NCBI GenBank assembly: GCA_030044035.1 | Contig: JASHWN010000623.1 | Location: 1 to 8,008, forward strand | DNA length: 8,008 bases | Source of the DNA: Xanthobacteraceae bacterium | GTDB taxonomy: Bacteria; Pseudomonadota; Alphaproteobacteria; Rhizobiales; Xanthobacteraceae | Direction of reading: 5' to 3' | In this document: piece by piece, positions 1 to 6,380 of the stretch | Layout: every line of letters starts with the position of its first letter | How positions within the stretch are numbered: position 1 is the stretch's first letter | Notes under the pieces: model-generated | Told to the model about the DNA's origin: nothing | Databases searched by the model: none | The model's input: the letters and a program-made list of their open reading frames with translations, nothing else | Position numbers and translations under genes: made by a program

Positions 1-999
1 GTCGAAATCGCCATCGCCCAGACCCGCGAGAAGAAGCGCAAGGACGTCCAGGCGCGCGCCCAGCAGGCTGCCGAGGACCGCGTGCTCGATGCTCTGGTTG
101 GCGCCGGCGCCGGCGCCTCGACCAAAGAAGCGTTCCGCAAAAAACTGCGCGCCGGCGAACTCAACGACAAGGAGATCGAAATCGAGGTGCAGGCCGGCGG
201 CGGCGGTTTGCCGATGTTCGACATTCCGGGCATGCCTGGCGCCCAGATGGGCGCGATTTCGATCGGCGATATTTTCGGCAAGCTCGGCGGCGGCCGCACC
301 AAGACTCGCCGCGTCACTGTGCAGGATTCCTACGACATCCTGGTCAACGAGGAATCCGACAAGCTGCTCGATTCCGATCAGCTGACCCAGGAAGCCATCA
401 AGGCAGTCGAGAACAACGGCATCGTGTTTCTCGACGAGATCGACAAGATCTGCGCGCGCGACGGCCGCATCGGCGCCGACGTATCGCGCGAAGGCGTGCA
501 GCGCGATCTGCTGCCGCTGATCGAAGGCACCACTGTCGCCACCAAGCACGGCTCGGTGAAGACCGACCATATTTTGTTCATTGCGTCGGGCGCGTTTCAC
601 ATCTCCAAGCCGTCCGACCTTTTGCCCGAGCTGCAAGGCCGGTTGCCGATCCGCGTCGAGCTCAAGCCGCTGACCCGCGACGATTTCCGCCGCATCTTGA
701 CCGAGCCGGAAGCCTCGCTGATCAAGCAATACGTGGCGCTGATGGCGACCGAAGGCGTGACCTTGGAGTTTTCCGAGGACGCGATCGACGCGGTCGCCGA
801 CGTGGCGGTGGCGGTGAATGCCAGCGTGGAAAACATCGGCGCACGCCGGCTGCAGACCGTGATGGAGCGCGTGCTCGACGAGGTGTCGTTCGCGGCTCCC
901 GACCGCCACGGCGAAACAGTCAAGATCGACGCCGCCTACGTGCACAAGCACATCGGCGATCTCGCCAAGAACGCCGATTTGAGCCGGTTTATCTTGTGA
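1..999 (+). CDS. hslU: ATP-dependent protease ATPase subunit HslU (5'-truncated by window edge)
   Basis: HslU (ClpY) is the AAA+ unfoldase ring that feeds substrates to the HslV peptidase in the cytoplasm. The frame is open from base 1, so the gene begins upstream and about 100 N-terminal residues are missing, including the Walker A loop. Visible codons 1 to about 110 are the charged, Gly-rich I-domain insertion. The Walker B motif [11 protein letters not shown] starts at codon 140, with D145 and E146 as the Mg/ATP residues. GRLPIRVEL follows, the arginine-finger region, and then [18 protein letters not shown], the sensor-2 helix. The protein ends in DLSRFIL, the typical HslU tail that docks into HslV, so the 3' end is intact and the stop is TGA. 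The GTG at 82 is an internal valine, not a start. hslV is expected just upstream, outside the window. No clear intrinsic terminator follows before the convergent toxin gene. Confidence 0.97.
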   Translation, partial: VEIAIAQTREKKRKDVQARAQQAAEDRVLDALVGAGAGASTKEAFRKKLRAGELNDKEIEIEVQAGGGGLPMFDIPGMPGAQMGAISIGDIFGKLGGGRTKTRRVTVQDSYDILVNEESDKLLDSDQLTQEAIKAVENNGIVFLDEIDKICARDGRIGADVSREGVQRDLLPLIEGTTVATKHGSVKTDHILFIASGAFHISKPSDLLPELQGRLPIRVELKPLTRDDFRRILTEPEASLIKQYVALMATEGVTLEFSEDAIDAVADVAVAVNASVENIGARRLQTVMERVLDEVSFAAPDRHGETVKIDAAYVHKHIGDLAKNADLSRFIL

Positions 1000-1106
1000 G
1001 TAGATTGCAGCGCAGCAACATCGATCGTCAGACGGCAGAGTCGGATCATTCACTACATTCGCCTGTTCCGAGGATATCCGCTTCGCTCGGCAGCGGTCGC
1101 AAAAGT

Positions 1107-1427
1107 CTATTCGCTGAAAAGTTCCTGCAGCAACGCCAAAGTCGCCGATAGGTCGCGCCGGCTTATAGCGCCGAGCCGTCTTGTGAATCGGCGTTTGTCA
1201 ATGGTTCTAATCTGATCGAGCAAAATAAAGCCGCTCTTTCCGGCGAACTTTAGCGATAATCGAAAGGGCGCCGGACGGCTTCCTGTCGTCAGCGGCGCGA
1301 TGATGACGACATCGAGAAAATCATGCAATTCAGGAGGAGAGACAATCACACAAGGTCGTGTCTTTCGTATTTCGCGACCTTCAGTCGGACCAAGCCGCGC
1401 CAGCCACACCTCGCCGCGCGCTACCAC
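1107..1427 (-). CDS. mazF: MazF/PemK-family mRNA interferase toxin
   Basis: This is a 106-aa protein of normal MazF length. MazF toxins are sequence-specific endoribonucleases that cut mRNA and arrest growth unless neutralised by the cognate antitoxin. The family hallmarks are present: RGEVWLARLGP at residues 4-14, the G-R-E-x-x-K-x-RP signature with R24 as the likely catalytic arginine, PLTT at 45-48 with the conserved threonine, and LLDQIRTIDKRR at 69-80. The start is GTG at 1427-1425, overlapping the antitoxin stop by 7 nt, with an AAGGA ribosome site 6 nt upstream inside the antitoxin gene. This arrangement implies translational coupling and one transcript with the antitoxin. The gene is convergent with hslU. 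The reading frame is intact, so the toxin is probably functional, but its cleavage site cannot be read from sequence. Confidence 0.93.
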   Translation of the reverse strand: MVARGEVWLARLGPTEGREIRKTRPCVIVSPPELHDFLDVVIIAPLTTGSRPAPFRLSLKFAGKSGFILLDQIRTIDKRRFTRRLGAISRRDLSATLALLQELFSE

Positions 1428-1675
1428 GTCCAGTCCTTATCGGCTTCATTGCCAAATTCCGGCCAAACCAATCCGCCCTCGCCCGCAGCTGCCAGCGCCT
1501 TGCTCGCCTCCGCCCATCCTTCCCGCGGCTTACGCCTGGAGCGCACCATGACGATCTTGCCGCGCTCGACCTTCATGTCGAACTTGTCGCCCGCCTTGGC
1601 GCCGATCTCGGCGAGTACAGGCTTTGGAATGATGACGCCTTGCGAGTTTCCCATTCGGCGGATAGCGGCCTTCAT
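1421..1675 (-). CDS. mazE: MazE-like antitoxin, AbrB/SpoVT swapped-hairpin DNA-binding family
   Basis: This 84-aa protein is the first gene of the toxin-antitoxin operon. Residues 1-50 form an AbrB/MazE fold: RRMGNSQGVIIPKPVL, then a GDKFDMKVERGKIVMV strand pair, which dimerises and binds the operon's own operator. Residues 51-84 are charged and Trp-rich, ending in DWTW. In MazE proteins this disordered tail wraps around MazF and blocks its RNA site. The start is ATG at 1675-1673, with GGAG 7 nt upstream. The gene is probably autoregulated through the 9-bp inverted repeat at 1693-1713. The paralogous VapB-type AbrB antitoxins look similar, but the MazF partner settles the assignment. Confidence 0.92.
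   Translation of the reverse strand: MKAAIRRMGNSQGVIIPKPVLAEIGAKAGDKFDMKVERGKIVMVRSRRKPREGWAEASKALAAAGEGGLVWPEFGNEADKDWTW
1434..1438 (-). promoter_or_regulatory. Ribosome binding site of the toxin gene, inside the antitoxin
   Basis: On the minus strand AAGGA lies 6 nt before the GTG at 1427. It supports the non-ATG start and the 7-nt overlap with the antitoxin. Confidence 0.6.
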
Positions 1676-1692
1676 AGTGCAGCTCCAGCGAA

Positions 1693-1713
1693 CGTTATAA
1701 CATAGTTATAACG
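1693..1713. promoter_or_regulatory. Palindromic operator candidate of the toxin-antitoxin operon
   Basis: Two perfect 9-bp arms, CGTTATAAC and GTTATAACG, flank the 3-base centre ATA. The inner 8 bases of each arm, GTTATAAC, are themselves palindromic, so the site is both an inverted and a direct repeat with an 11-bp period, about one helical turn. It lies 18 nt upstream of the antitoxin ATG and covers the predicted -10 box. This is where MazE or the MazE-MazF complex would be expected to bind and repress. The repeat is read directly; its role is inferred. Confidence 0.75.
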
Positions 1714-1732
1714 CAGGGCTGAGACCAGTCAA
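1705..1732 (-). promoter_or_regulatory. Sigma-70-type promoter of the toxin-antitoxin operon
   Basis: On the minus strand TTGACT (1732-1727) and TATAAC (1710-1705) are separated by 16 nt, close to the TTGACA/TATAAT consensus. A second TTGACG sits immediately upstream (1738-1733), giving an alternative with longer spacing. The -10 box is the first copy of the palindromic unit, so operator occupancy would block polymerase. Confidence 0.65.
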
Positions 1733-1898
1733 CGTCAAATTATTATGCGGCGAGCGTAATCGATGGTCGGGGGTGCCTATGCGCGTCGGCATGCCGCCCG
1801 GCGTGCTTCCGGCTCCGGGTCGGTGTGACGCGTCGGCAGCGCATGGCGGCGGACGGTTTTTGCCGCTAATCTGCCGCGGGTCCAGCCGGGGTGTCGCC

Positions 1899-2888
1899 AT
1901 GCTCACGCGTCGCCGCTTGATCGCCTTGTCCGCCGCCTCCGCTCTGGCGCCGGGCATCCTTACGCGCATCGCACGCGCGCAAACGCCGGCCGGCAGCTGG
2001 CCGGATCGGCCGGTGCACCTGATCGTGCCGATCGCCGCCGGCGGTCCGACCGATACCAACGCGCGGATCGTCGCCGATCGGCTGTCGAAAATTTTGGGCC
2101 AGCAGGTCGTCGTCGACAACAAGGGCGGCGCCGGCACCAATATCGGCAACGAGTTCGTGGCGCATTCCGACCCCGACGGCTACACGATCCTGTACGGCAC
2201 CTCGTCGCTGTCGGCGAATGCGGCGCTGTATCGCGCGCTCACCTACAATCCGATGGCGGATCTGGCGCCGGTTTCGCTGGTGGCGAGATTTCCGTTTTTC
2301 ATGTTCGTGCCGAACTCGTCGCCGGCCAAGACGGTCGCCGAATTCGTGGCCTATGCCAAGGCGCGTCCGGGCAAGCTGATCATGGCCTCGCCCGGCACCG
2401 GCAGCGGACCGCATCTCGCCGAACTCTTGTTCATGCAGATGGCGCAGATTCACATGACGCATGCGCCATATCGCGGCGCCGCGCCGGCCTTCATCGATCT
2501 CATTCCCGGCCGCGTCGATTGCTATTTCGGCAGCGGCGAACTGTTGACCTATTCGCGGTCAGGGCAGGTCCGGGTGCTTGGCTCGAGCGGCAGCAAAAGG
2601 TCGCCGGCGGCGCCGGACGTGCCGACCATCGCCGAAGCCGGCGTACCCGGTTATGAAGTCGAATCCTGGCAGAGCGTGTTTGCGCCGGCGAAGACGCCGG
2701 TCGCGATCGTGCAAAAGCTCAATGCCGCAATCGCCAAGGCGCTCGCCGAACCCGACGTCGTCAAGAAACTCACCGCCACCGCCTACACGCCCGCGCCCAG
2801 TTCGCCCGAAGCGCTGGGACAATTCCTCAAGCAAGACACCGCAAAGTGGACGGCGATCATCAAGTCCGCGGGGCTGAAGATCGATTAG
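1899..2888 (+). CDS. Tripartite tricarboxylate transporter substrate-binding protein (Bug/TctC family)
   Basis: This 329-aa periplasmic solute-binding protein matches the usual Bug length. Such proteins capture carboxylates or related small molecules and hand them to TctAB membrane subunits, or act as sensors. Residues 1-27 form a signal peptide with three arginines (TRRRLIAL, Tat-like), a hydrophobic stretch and likely cleavage after ARA. The mature part starts with the family motif WPDRPVHLIVPIAAGGPTD at 34-52, then LGQQVVVDNKGGAGTNIG, DPDGYTIL, the ligand-loop segment GTGSGPHLAE and YRGAAPAFIDLIPGRVD. It ends with the usual VPTIAEAGVPGYEVESW and FLKQDTAKW blocks. I chose ATG 1899 because it precedes the signal peptide, with GGGG 7 nt upstream; the frame is open back to 1773, but that extension is not Bug-like. 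No tctA or tctB is nearby, so it is an orphan whose ligand is unknown. Confidence 0.93.
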   Translation: MLTRRRLIALSAASALAPGILTRIARAQTPAGSWPDRPVHLIVPIAAGGPTDTNARIVADRLSKILGQQVVVDNKGGAGTNIGNEFVAHSDPDGYTILYGTSSLSANAALYRALTYNPMADLAPVSLVARFPFFMFVPNSSPAKTVAEFVAYAKARPGKLIMASPGTGSGPHLAELLFMQMAQIHMTHAPYRGAAPAFIDLIPGRVDCYFGSGELLTYSRSGQVRVLGSSGSKRSPAAPDVPTIAEAGVPGYEVESWQSVFAPAKTPVAIVQKLNAAIAKALAEPDVVKKLTATAYTPAPSSPEALGQFLKQDTAKWTAIIKSAGLKID

Positions 2889-3016
2889 GTTTTCGCCTGC
2901 TCCAGGATCATTTCGCGGATCAACGCCATCCAGCGCTCGACTTGCGCAAAGGCGGTTCGGTCGGTGCCGCTGCGCGGCGATTTCGGCTTCGGTTGATCGG
3001 ACGCAATCTCTGACAC
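2885..3016 (-). CDS. Doubtful short ORF, possibly a gene remnant
   Basis: From GTG 3016 the frame gives 43 residues; it is open further, to 3097 (70 aa). The C-terminus AFAQVERWMALIREMILEQA reads like a natural amphipathic helix, unlike most antisense shadows, and the stop overlaps the Bug stop codon by three bases. I recognise no family. No good ribosome site precedes either start. It may be the surviving 3' end of a gene once located between smr and hslU, or chance. Confidence 0.2.
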   Translation of the reverse strand: MSEIASDQPKPKSPRSGTDRTAFAQVERWMALIREMILEQAKT

Positions 3017-3050
3017 GTACGCGTACTCTGATCGGTGGACCTGATTGAAG

Positions 3051-3070
3051 CTTTTTCGCAGCCGAAAAGG
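3051..3070. repeat. Short hairpin between the convergent Bug and smr genes
   Basis: CTTTTTCG (3051-3058) can pair with CGAAAAGG (3063-3070) around the 4-base loop CAGC, with one T-G wobble. It is A/T-rich in its stem and lacks a clear T-run on either side, so it is at best a weak terminator between convergent genes. Confidence 0.3.
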
Positions 3071-3123
3071 GCAAATACTTGAAGACCGCGCGTCCAAGCG
3101 ATGGCTAGAGTTAACGATTGATT

Positions 3124-3687
3124 TTAGCGGGCGCGCCGCAGGCGCACGTAAAGCGCGCCCGCGCCGCCATGGCCGACATGCGCGACCTCGAATCCGAGGA
3201 CAAAAGGCCGGAACTCCGGCAGCGCCAGCCAGATCGGCACCTGGCGCTTGAGCACGCCGCGCTCGGCATCATGCTGCGCACCTCGCGCTGCGCCCTTTCC
3301 GGTCACCACCAACACCAGGCGGGCGCCGTCGCGTTGCGCGCGCTGCAAGAAGGCCGACAGCGCGCTGTGCGCCTGTGCTTGCGTAAAGCCATGCAGATCG
3401 ATGCGGCCGTCGATAGCTTCGCGGCCGCGGGCCACGCGCTGCTTGAGCCGGCGGTCCAACGGTGCGAGTGGCGGTGCTTTGGGCCGTAAGATCTCGGCGG
3501 ACGCCTTGGCGCGAGGCGGCGCGCCTGGTCGGCCGACTGCCGCCGGAGATTTCACCTCGTCTGGCGCAGCGGCGTCGGCCGTTCGTTCTGGCGCAGCATC
3601 CCGCGCGCGGCGCAGCGGCTTGACGGAACGGGCGAAGCCGCGCCACAGCGCCTGCTCTTCCCCGCTTAGTAGCCGGCGGCGGGTCAT
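3124..3687 (-). CDS. Smr (MutS2 C-terminal-like) domain protein
   Basis: This 187-aa protein is of the small stand-alone Smr type common in alphaproteobacteria. Residues 1-30 are a basic N-terminal helix, 31-85 an Ala/Pro-rich linker of low complexity, and 90-187 the Smr domain. The domain shows the IDLHG motif (96-100), the core VLVVTGKG (125-132), GVLKRQVPIWL and the glycine loop GHGGAGALYVRL near the C-terminus. Smr domains are nucleic-acid-binding folds; some nick DNA or RNA, others act in ribosome rescue. The role of this short bacterial form is not settled. The start ATG at 3687-3685 fits the family N-terminus but has only a weak ribosome site. In related genomes, as I recall, the gene lies between hslU and a murein transglycosylase gene; here the upstream neighbour is the STAND gene, 126 nt away. 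Confidence 0.9.
   Translation of the reverse strand: MTRRRLLSGEEQALWRGFARSVKPLRRARDAAPERTADAAAPDEVKSPAAVGRPGAPPRAKASAEILRPKAPPLAPLDRRLKQRVARGREAIDGRIDLHGFTQAQAHSALSAFLQRAQRDGARLVLVVTGKGAARGAQHDAERGVLKRQVPIWLALPEFRPFVLGFEVAHVGHGGAGALYVRLRRAR
3127..3162. repeat. Perfect 10-bp inverted repeat at the 3' end of smr
   Basis: GCGGGCGCGC (3127-3136) and GCGCGCCCGC (3153-3162) are exact reverse complements separated by 16 bases. They lie in the last codons of smr, directly before its TAA stop. The all-G/C stem would be very stable in RNA of either strand. No T-run follows, so it is not a standard intrinsic terminator; it could protect the smr mRNA 3' end or slow read-through from the Bug gene. Confidence 0.5.
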
Positions 3688-3723
3688 GGCGGCTATGCGT
3701 TTCGGCGGCGTACCGAAGCCAAG

Positions 3724-3780
3724 CTATCGCGTGTCAGACGTTGCATCGACGCGCGAGCTCCACGATCCGCACTTGTTCAT
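3724..3780 (-). CDS. 18-codon ORF behind a strong Shine-Dalgarno sequence
   Basis: ATG 3780 follows a near-perfect AGGAGGT by 5 nt and encodes MNKCGSWSSRVDATSDTR before TAG. It lies between the STAND stop (3814) and the smr start (3687), on the same strand as both. It could be a leader peptide for smr or the truncated head of a gene cut at an insertion boundary. A second frame here reads VFNEQVRIVELARRCNV to a TGA, which could instead be a cut-off protein tail. I recognise neither peptide. Confidence 0.3.
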   Translation of the reverse strand: MNKCGSWSSRVDATSDTR

Positions 3781-3785
3781 TGAAG

Positions 3786-3792
3786 ACCTCCT
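3786..3792 (-). promoter_or_regulatory. Strong ribosome binding site
   Basis: AGGAGGT on the minus strand, 5 nt before ATG 3780, is the best Shine-Dalgarno match in the window. It stands out because the ORF it serves has only 18 codons. Confidence 0.45.
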
Positions 3793-3813
3793 ACGCGCCT
3801 GTATCTTCCTGGA

Positions 3814-6369
3814 TCAAGGACCCAGCCTTCTCGCGACCCGAAAGCCCAAGCCGTTGGTCTGCGCATTAGGATAGAAGTTATCCCGCTTGGCGGAGCGTGC
3901 GAATTTCGCAGTCGCGTACCAGTTGCCGCCGCGAAGCACCCGTAAAACGCAATTGCCGCTTTCCGTCCAGGCAGAACCATCATTCGGAGCGCCAAGGTAG
4001 CCGATATTCTCGTGATAGCAGTCCTCGACCCATTGCCACACGTTGCCCGCCATGTCGTAGAGCTGGAAGTTGTTCCGCGGGAACGAACCGACCGGAGCTG
4101 TCTGCACGCCACCCCATTTGCTGCCGCAACCCCTGCAATTGGCGCGACCCGTTCCGTCTTGATCGCCCCAATAATAAACCGTCGTGGTGCCCGCGCGAGC
4201 GGCGTATTCCCACTCCGCTTCGGTCAGAAGCCGATATGGCTTGCCCGTTTCTCGTCTCAGCCATTTCACGTAATCCTGCGCGTCGTTCCAGCTTACATAG
4301 ATGACCGGAAGTCTGCCGCGCCCCCAGCCGGAATCGCCGGGCCGGTTCTTGCAGCCGTGAAGATTGTAACAGACGTCCCATTGGTCGAATGTTACGTCGT
4401 ATTGCGCAACGGCAAACGGTTCGCCAATCCGTACCGTGTGCGGTGGACCTTCGTCGCTTTGGCGATCCGGTTCGCCGACCGGCGATCCCATAACGAATTG
4501 TCCCGCTGGCACCACGACCATTTCGGGACACATAGTGCATTCTTTAAATGAGCTCCCGGGGATCAGTGCTCGCTCCCGCTCCGACGAGAGCACCTTGTGG
4601 AGCAGAAATGGATTGACGTCGGCCCATAGCTGAAATCGCTCTATCGTAGTCTGTCCATTGTACCACACCATAATACAAAGCACCCCAACGACCACAACAG
4701 CCACGGCCCGTCTGACATGATCGCGCCTGCTTTCGCGGCGGCACAGAGCTAAAAAATGCCTTATCTTTTCAAATATCGCATCCGACGAAAGCTTGACGCT
4801 GTCCGACGGGCCTTCGTACCAGACGAAATCGCGAAGATAGCGAGACGCCCATGCTGCCGTCGGACGCATCGCCTCAAACCACTGGCGGTAAAGTTGCAGC
4901 GTTTTGCCGCTCAGAGTGCTTTCAGGAAAAATCCGCGACAGCCAGCCCCTGTGGCGGATGCTGGTTTCGTAATTTTTCGCCGATTGGGCGAGATAACGGA
5001 TATTGTCGGCATTCATCCGCTCGCGTGGCAACCATTCGCGTTGCAGGCGATCCCAGCGCCGCAAAATGCACTCGTGCGTCACGTCGATGCTGTCGAGGCC
5101 GGGATCGTTCTGGTTCTTGGTTACGGAAAGGTAGCTGTCGCCAGCCTCGGCGAAGGCGAGCACCACCTGCTGCGCTTCCTGACGCGACAAGTTCGTAGTC
5201 TGCTCGAGTTGGGCCCTGCTAATCGGCTCTCTGACGTCGAGCTTGCTCGATTCGACAGCCGTCAGTGCGCAAAAAATCCGCTCGGCGCCCCTCTGCAGGT
5301 GATCGGGGAGGTCGCGATAAATCGCGTCCAGCCGTTCGGAGAGCAATCGCTGCAATATCGTCGACCCTTGTGCGATCGGATCGCTGCCGTTGGTATCAAG
5401 CGGAAAAAGTTCGATAAAGTCCCGAAGCCGCATGCTGAGCAGTTCGCCCTGTCGGATCGGATCATCCGGCCGCTCGTGCAAATCCGACGAGGTCAACCAG
5501 CCGGCTTGCACGGCCTTTCTCTGGTACAGCAGCTTGAGCGCATGCTGGAGTAGCGGCAGCTTATCGGCGTCATTTTCCACGCTATTGAGGAGCCGGATCG
5601 TAAGCTCGCTGTCGACGGTACCGCCGAACACGGCCATGGGACCCTCGATCGCCTGTTGTATTTGGAAGCGATCGAGCAGCGGAGTGAGGAATTGGCTGCT
5701 GTTGATGGCAAGCGCGAGGCCCGGATATCTGGAACACTGTTCGAGGCTGTCCGTTCTGATCGTAATGGCGACGTAAATGTTCTTGGCCGCCGCCACGGTT
5801 TGCAGGAGCACATCCACGAAAGTCACGGCCGCGCGCGGGTCGTTCTGCACGTAACGGAAGAGTTCCTCGAACTGATCGACAAGTATGAGGATCGGTCGTC
5901 CGGCGACACCTTGCACCACATCCAGGGCAGCGGCGAGGTCGCGCGACCGGCTGGCGACTTGATTGGCAAGCAGGTTGCTGAGTTCGCGGAGCTGCAAACC
6001 GCCCCTCGTAACTTCCTCAATCCTGGTGCTCTCATTGCCGTTGCCGTCAGATGTGTCCAGGATGGCGGCGGCAATTGCGTGAAACAAACTGGCAAGCGGA
6101 TCAGCCCCAGGCCGCATGTCGACGAAGATCCAGTCGGAGCCGGTGCCGGGCAAAAAACCGGATGCGAGGCCGTTCATGAGGCCGGTGCGTGCCAACGATG
6201 ACTTGCCGCAACCAGACGGCCCGGTAATGCAGAGAAAATGCGTCTTGGCCAGTTTCGCGATCATTTCGTCGATGTGATCGTCCCGGCCAAAGAAGATATC
6301 GACTTCATTCTGCCGAAATGATCGCAGCCCCGGATAAGGCGCCTGACTCTCGACCGGACGCAACGACAT
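3814..6369 (-). CDS. Membrane-anchored nSTAND1 NTPase with C-terminal FGE/SUMF1-like sensor domain
   Basis: This 851-aa protein is probably the sensor and switch of the TIR-STAND unit. Residues 11-30 (PYPGLRSFRQNE..FFGRD) open a classic nSTAND1 NTPase. Walker A GPSGCGKSS is at 50-58 and Walker B ILILVDQFEELF at 160-171. THECILRRWDRL at 431-442 is the conserved end-of-module motif also found in WD40-fused STAND proteins. A basic stretch (544-554) precedes one membrane helix at about 555-570, predicting a cytoplasmic NTPase and an outward C-terminus. Residues 615-848 are an FGE/SUMF1 fold: MVVVPAGQFVMGSP, RLLTEAEWEYAARAG, GNVWQWVEDC, LRGGNW and LGFRVARR. Both catalytic FGE cysteines correspond to alanine (819, 824), so ligand binding rather than catalysis is likely. 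Start: ATG 6369 lies 11 nt after the TIR stop; TTG 6384, overlapping that stop as TTGA, is the alternative (856 aa). Neither has a strong ribosome site, which suggests translational coupling. Confidence 0.92.
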   Translation of the reverse strand: MSLRPVESQAPYPGLRSFRQNEVDIFFGRDDHIDEMIAKLAKTHFLCITGPSGCGKSSLARTGLMNGLASGFLPGTGSDWIFVDMRPGADPLASLFHAIAAAILDTSDGNGNESTRIEEVTRGGLQLRELSNLLANQVASRSRDLAAALDVVQGVAGRPILILVDQFEELFRYVQNDPRAAVTFVDVLLQTVAAAKNIYVAITIRTDSLEQCSRYPGLALAINSSQFLTPLLDRFQIQQAIEGPMAVFGGTVDSELTIRLLNSVENDADKLPLLQHALKLLYQRKAVQAGWLTSSDLHERPDDPIRQGELLSMRLRDFIELFPLDTNGSDPIAQGSTILQRLLSERLDAIYRDLPDHLQRGAERIFCALTAVESSKLDVREPISRAQLEQTTNLSRQEAQQVVLAFAEAGDSYLSVTKNQNDPGLDSIDVTHECILRRWDRLQREWLPRERMNADNIRYLAQSAKNYETSIRHRGWLSRIFPESTLSGKTLQLYRQWFEAMRPTAAWASRYLRDFVWYEGPSDSVKLSSDAIFEKIRHFLALCRRESRRDHVRRAVAVVVVGVLCIMVWYNGQTTIERFQLWADVNPFLLHKVLSSERERALIPGSSFKECTMCPEMVVVPAGQFVMGSPVGEPDRQSDEGPPHTVRIGEPFAVAQYDVTFDQWDVCYNLHGCKNRPGDSGWGRGRLPVIYVSWNDAQDYVKWLRRETGKPYRLLTEAEWEYAARAGTTTVYYWGDQDGTGRANCRGCGSKWGGVQTAPVGSFPRNNFQLYDMAGNVWQWVEDCYHENIGYLGAPNDGSAWTESGNCVLRVLRGGNWYATAKFARSAKRDNFYPNAQTNGLGFRVARRLGP

Positions 6370-6380
6370 AGCCCGACCGC

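Noticed and set aside
82..84. GTG as the start of hslU
   Set aside because: The frame is open to base 1 and the upstream codons read as HslU I-domain, so this is an internal valine.
1068..1090. CCGAG...CTCGG inverted repeat as a terminator of hslU
   Set aside because: The stem has only 5 bp, the loop is 13 bases and no T-run follows.
1773..1898. Longer N-terminus for the Bug protein
   Set aside because: The 42 extra residues would bury the signal peptide and do not look like the family; ATG 1899 fits a standard signal sequence.
1866..2462. ORF of 198 codons on the - strand
   Set aside because: It is Arg/His-rich and antisense to the Bug gene, a typical shadow in G+C-rich DNA.
3017..3026. 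10-bp palindrome GTACGCGTAC
   Set aside because: It is a single short palindrome with no promoter or gene start near it; such words arise by chance in G+C-rich DNA.
3118..3874. Overlapping + strand ORFs across smr, including a possible start at 3686 diverging from smr
   Set aside because: Composition is low-complexity Arg/Ala/Ser and the ribosome site is weak; the part beyond smr runs antisense into the STAND 3' end without a recognisable domain.
4756..5553. Long ORF (265 codons) on the + strand
   Set aside because: It lies entirely antisense to the STAND gene, shows no recognisable motif, and is explained by the codon bias of the gene opposite.
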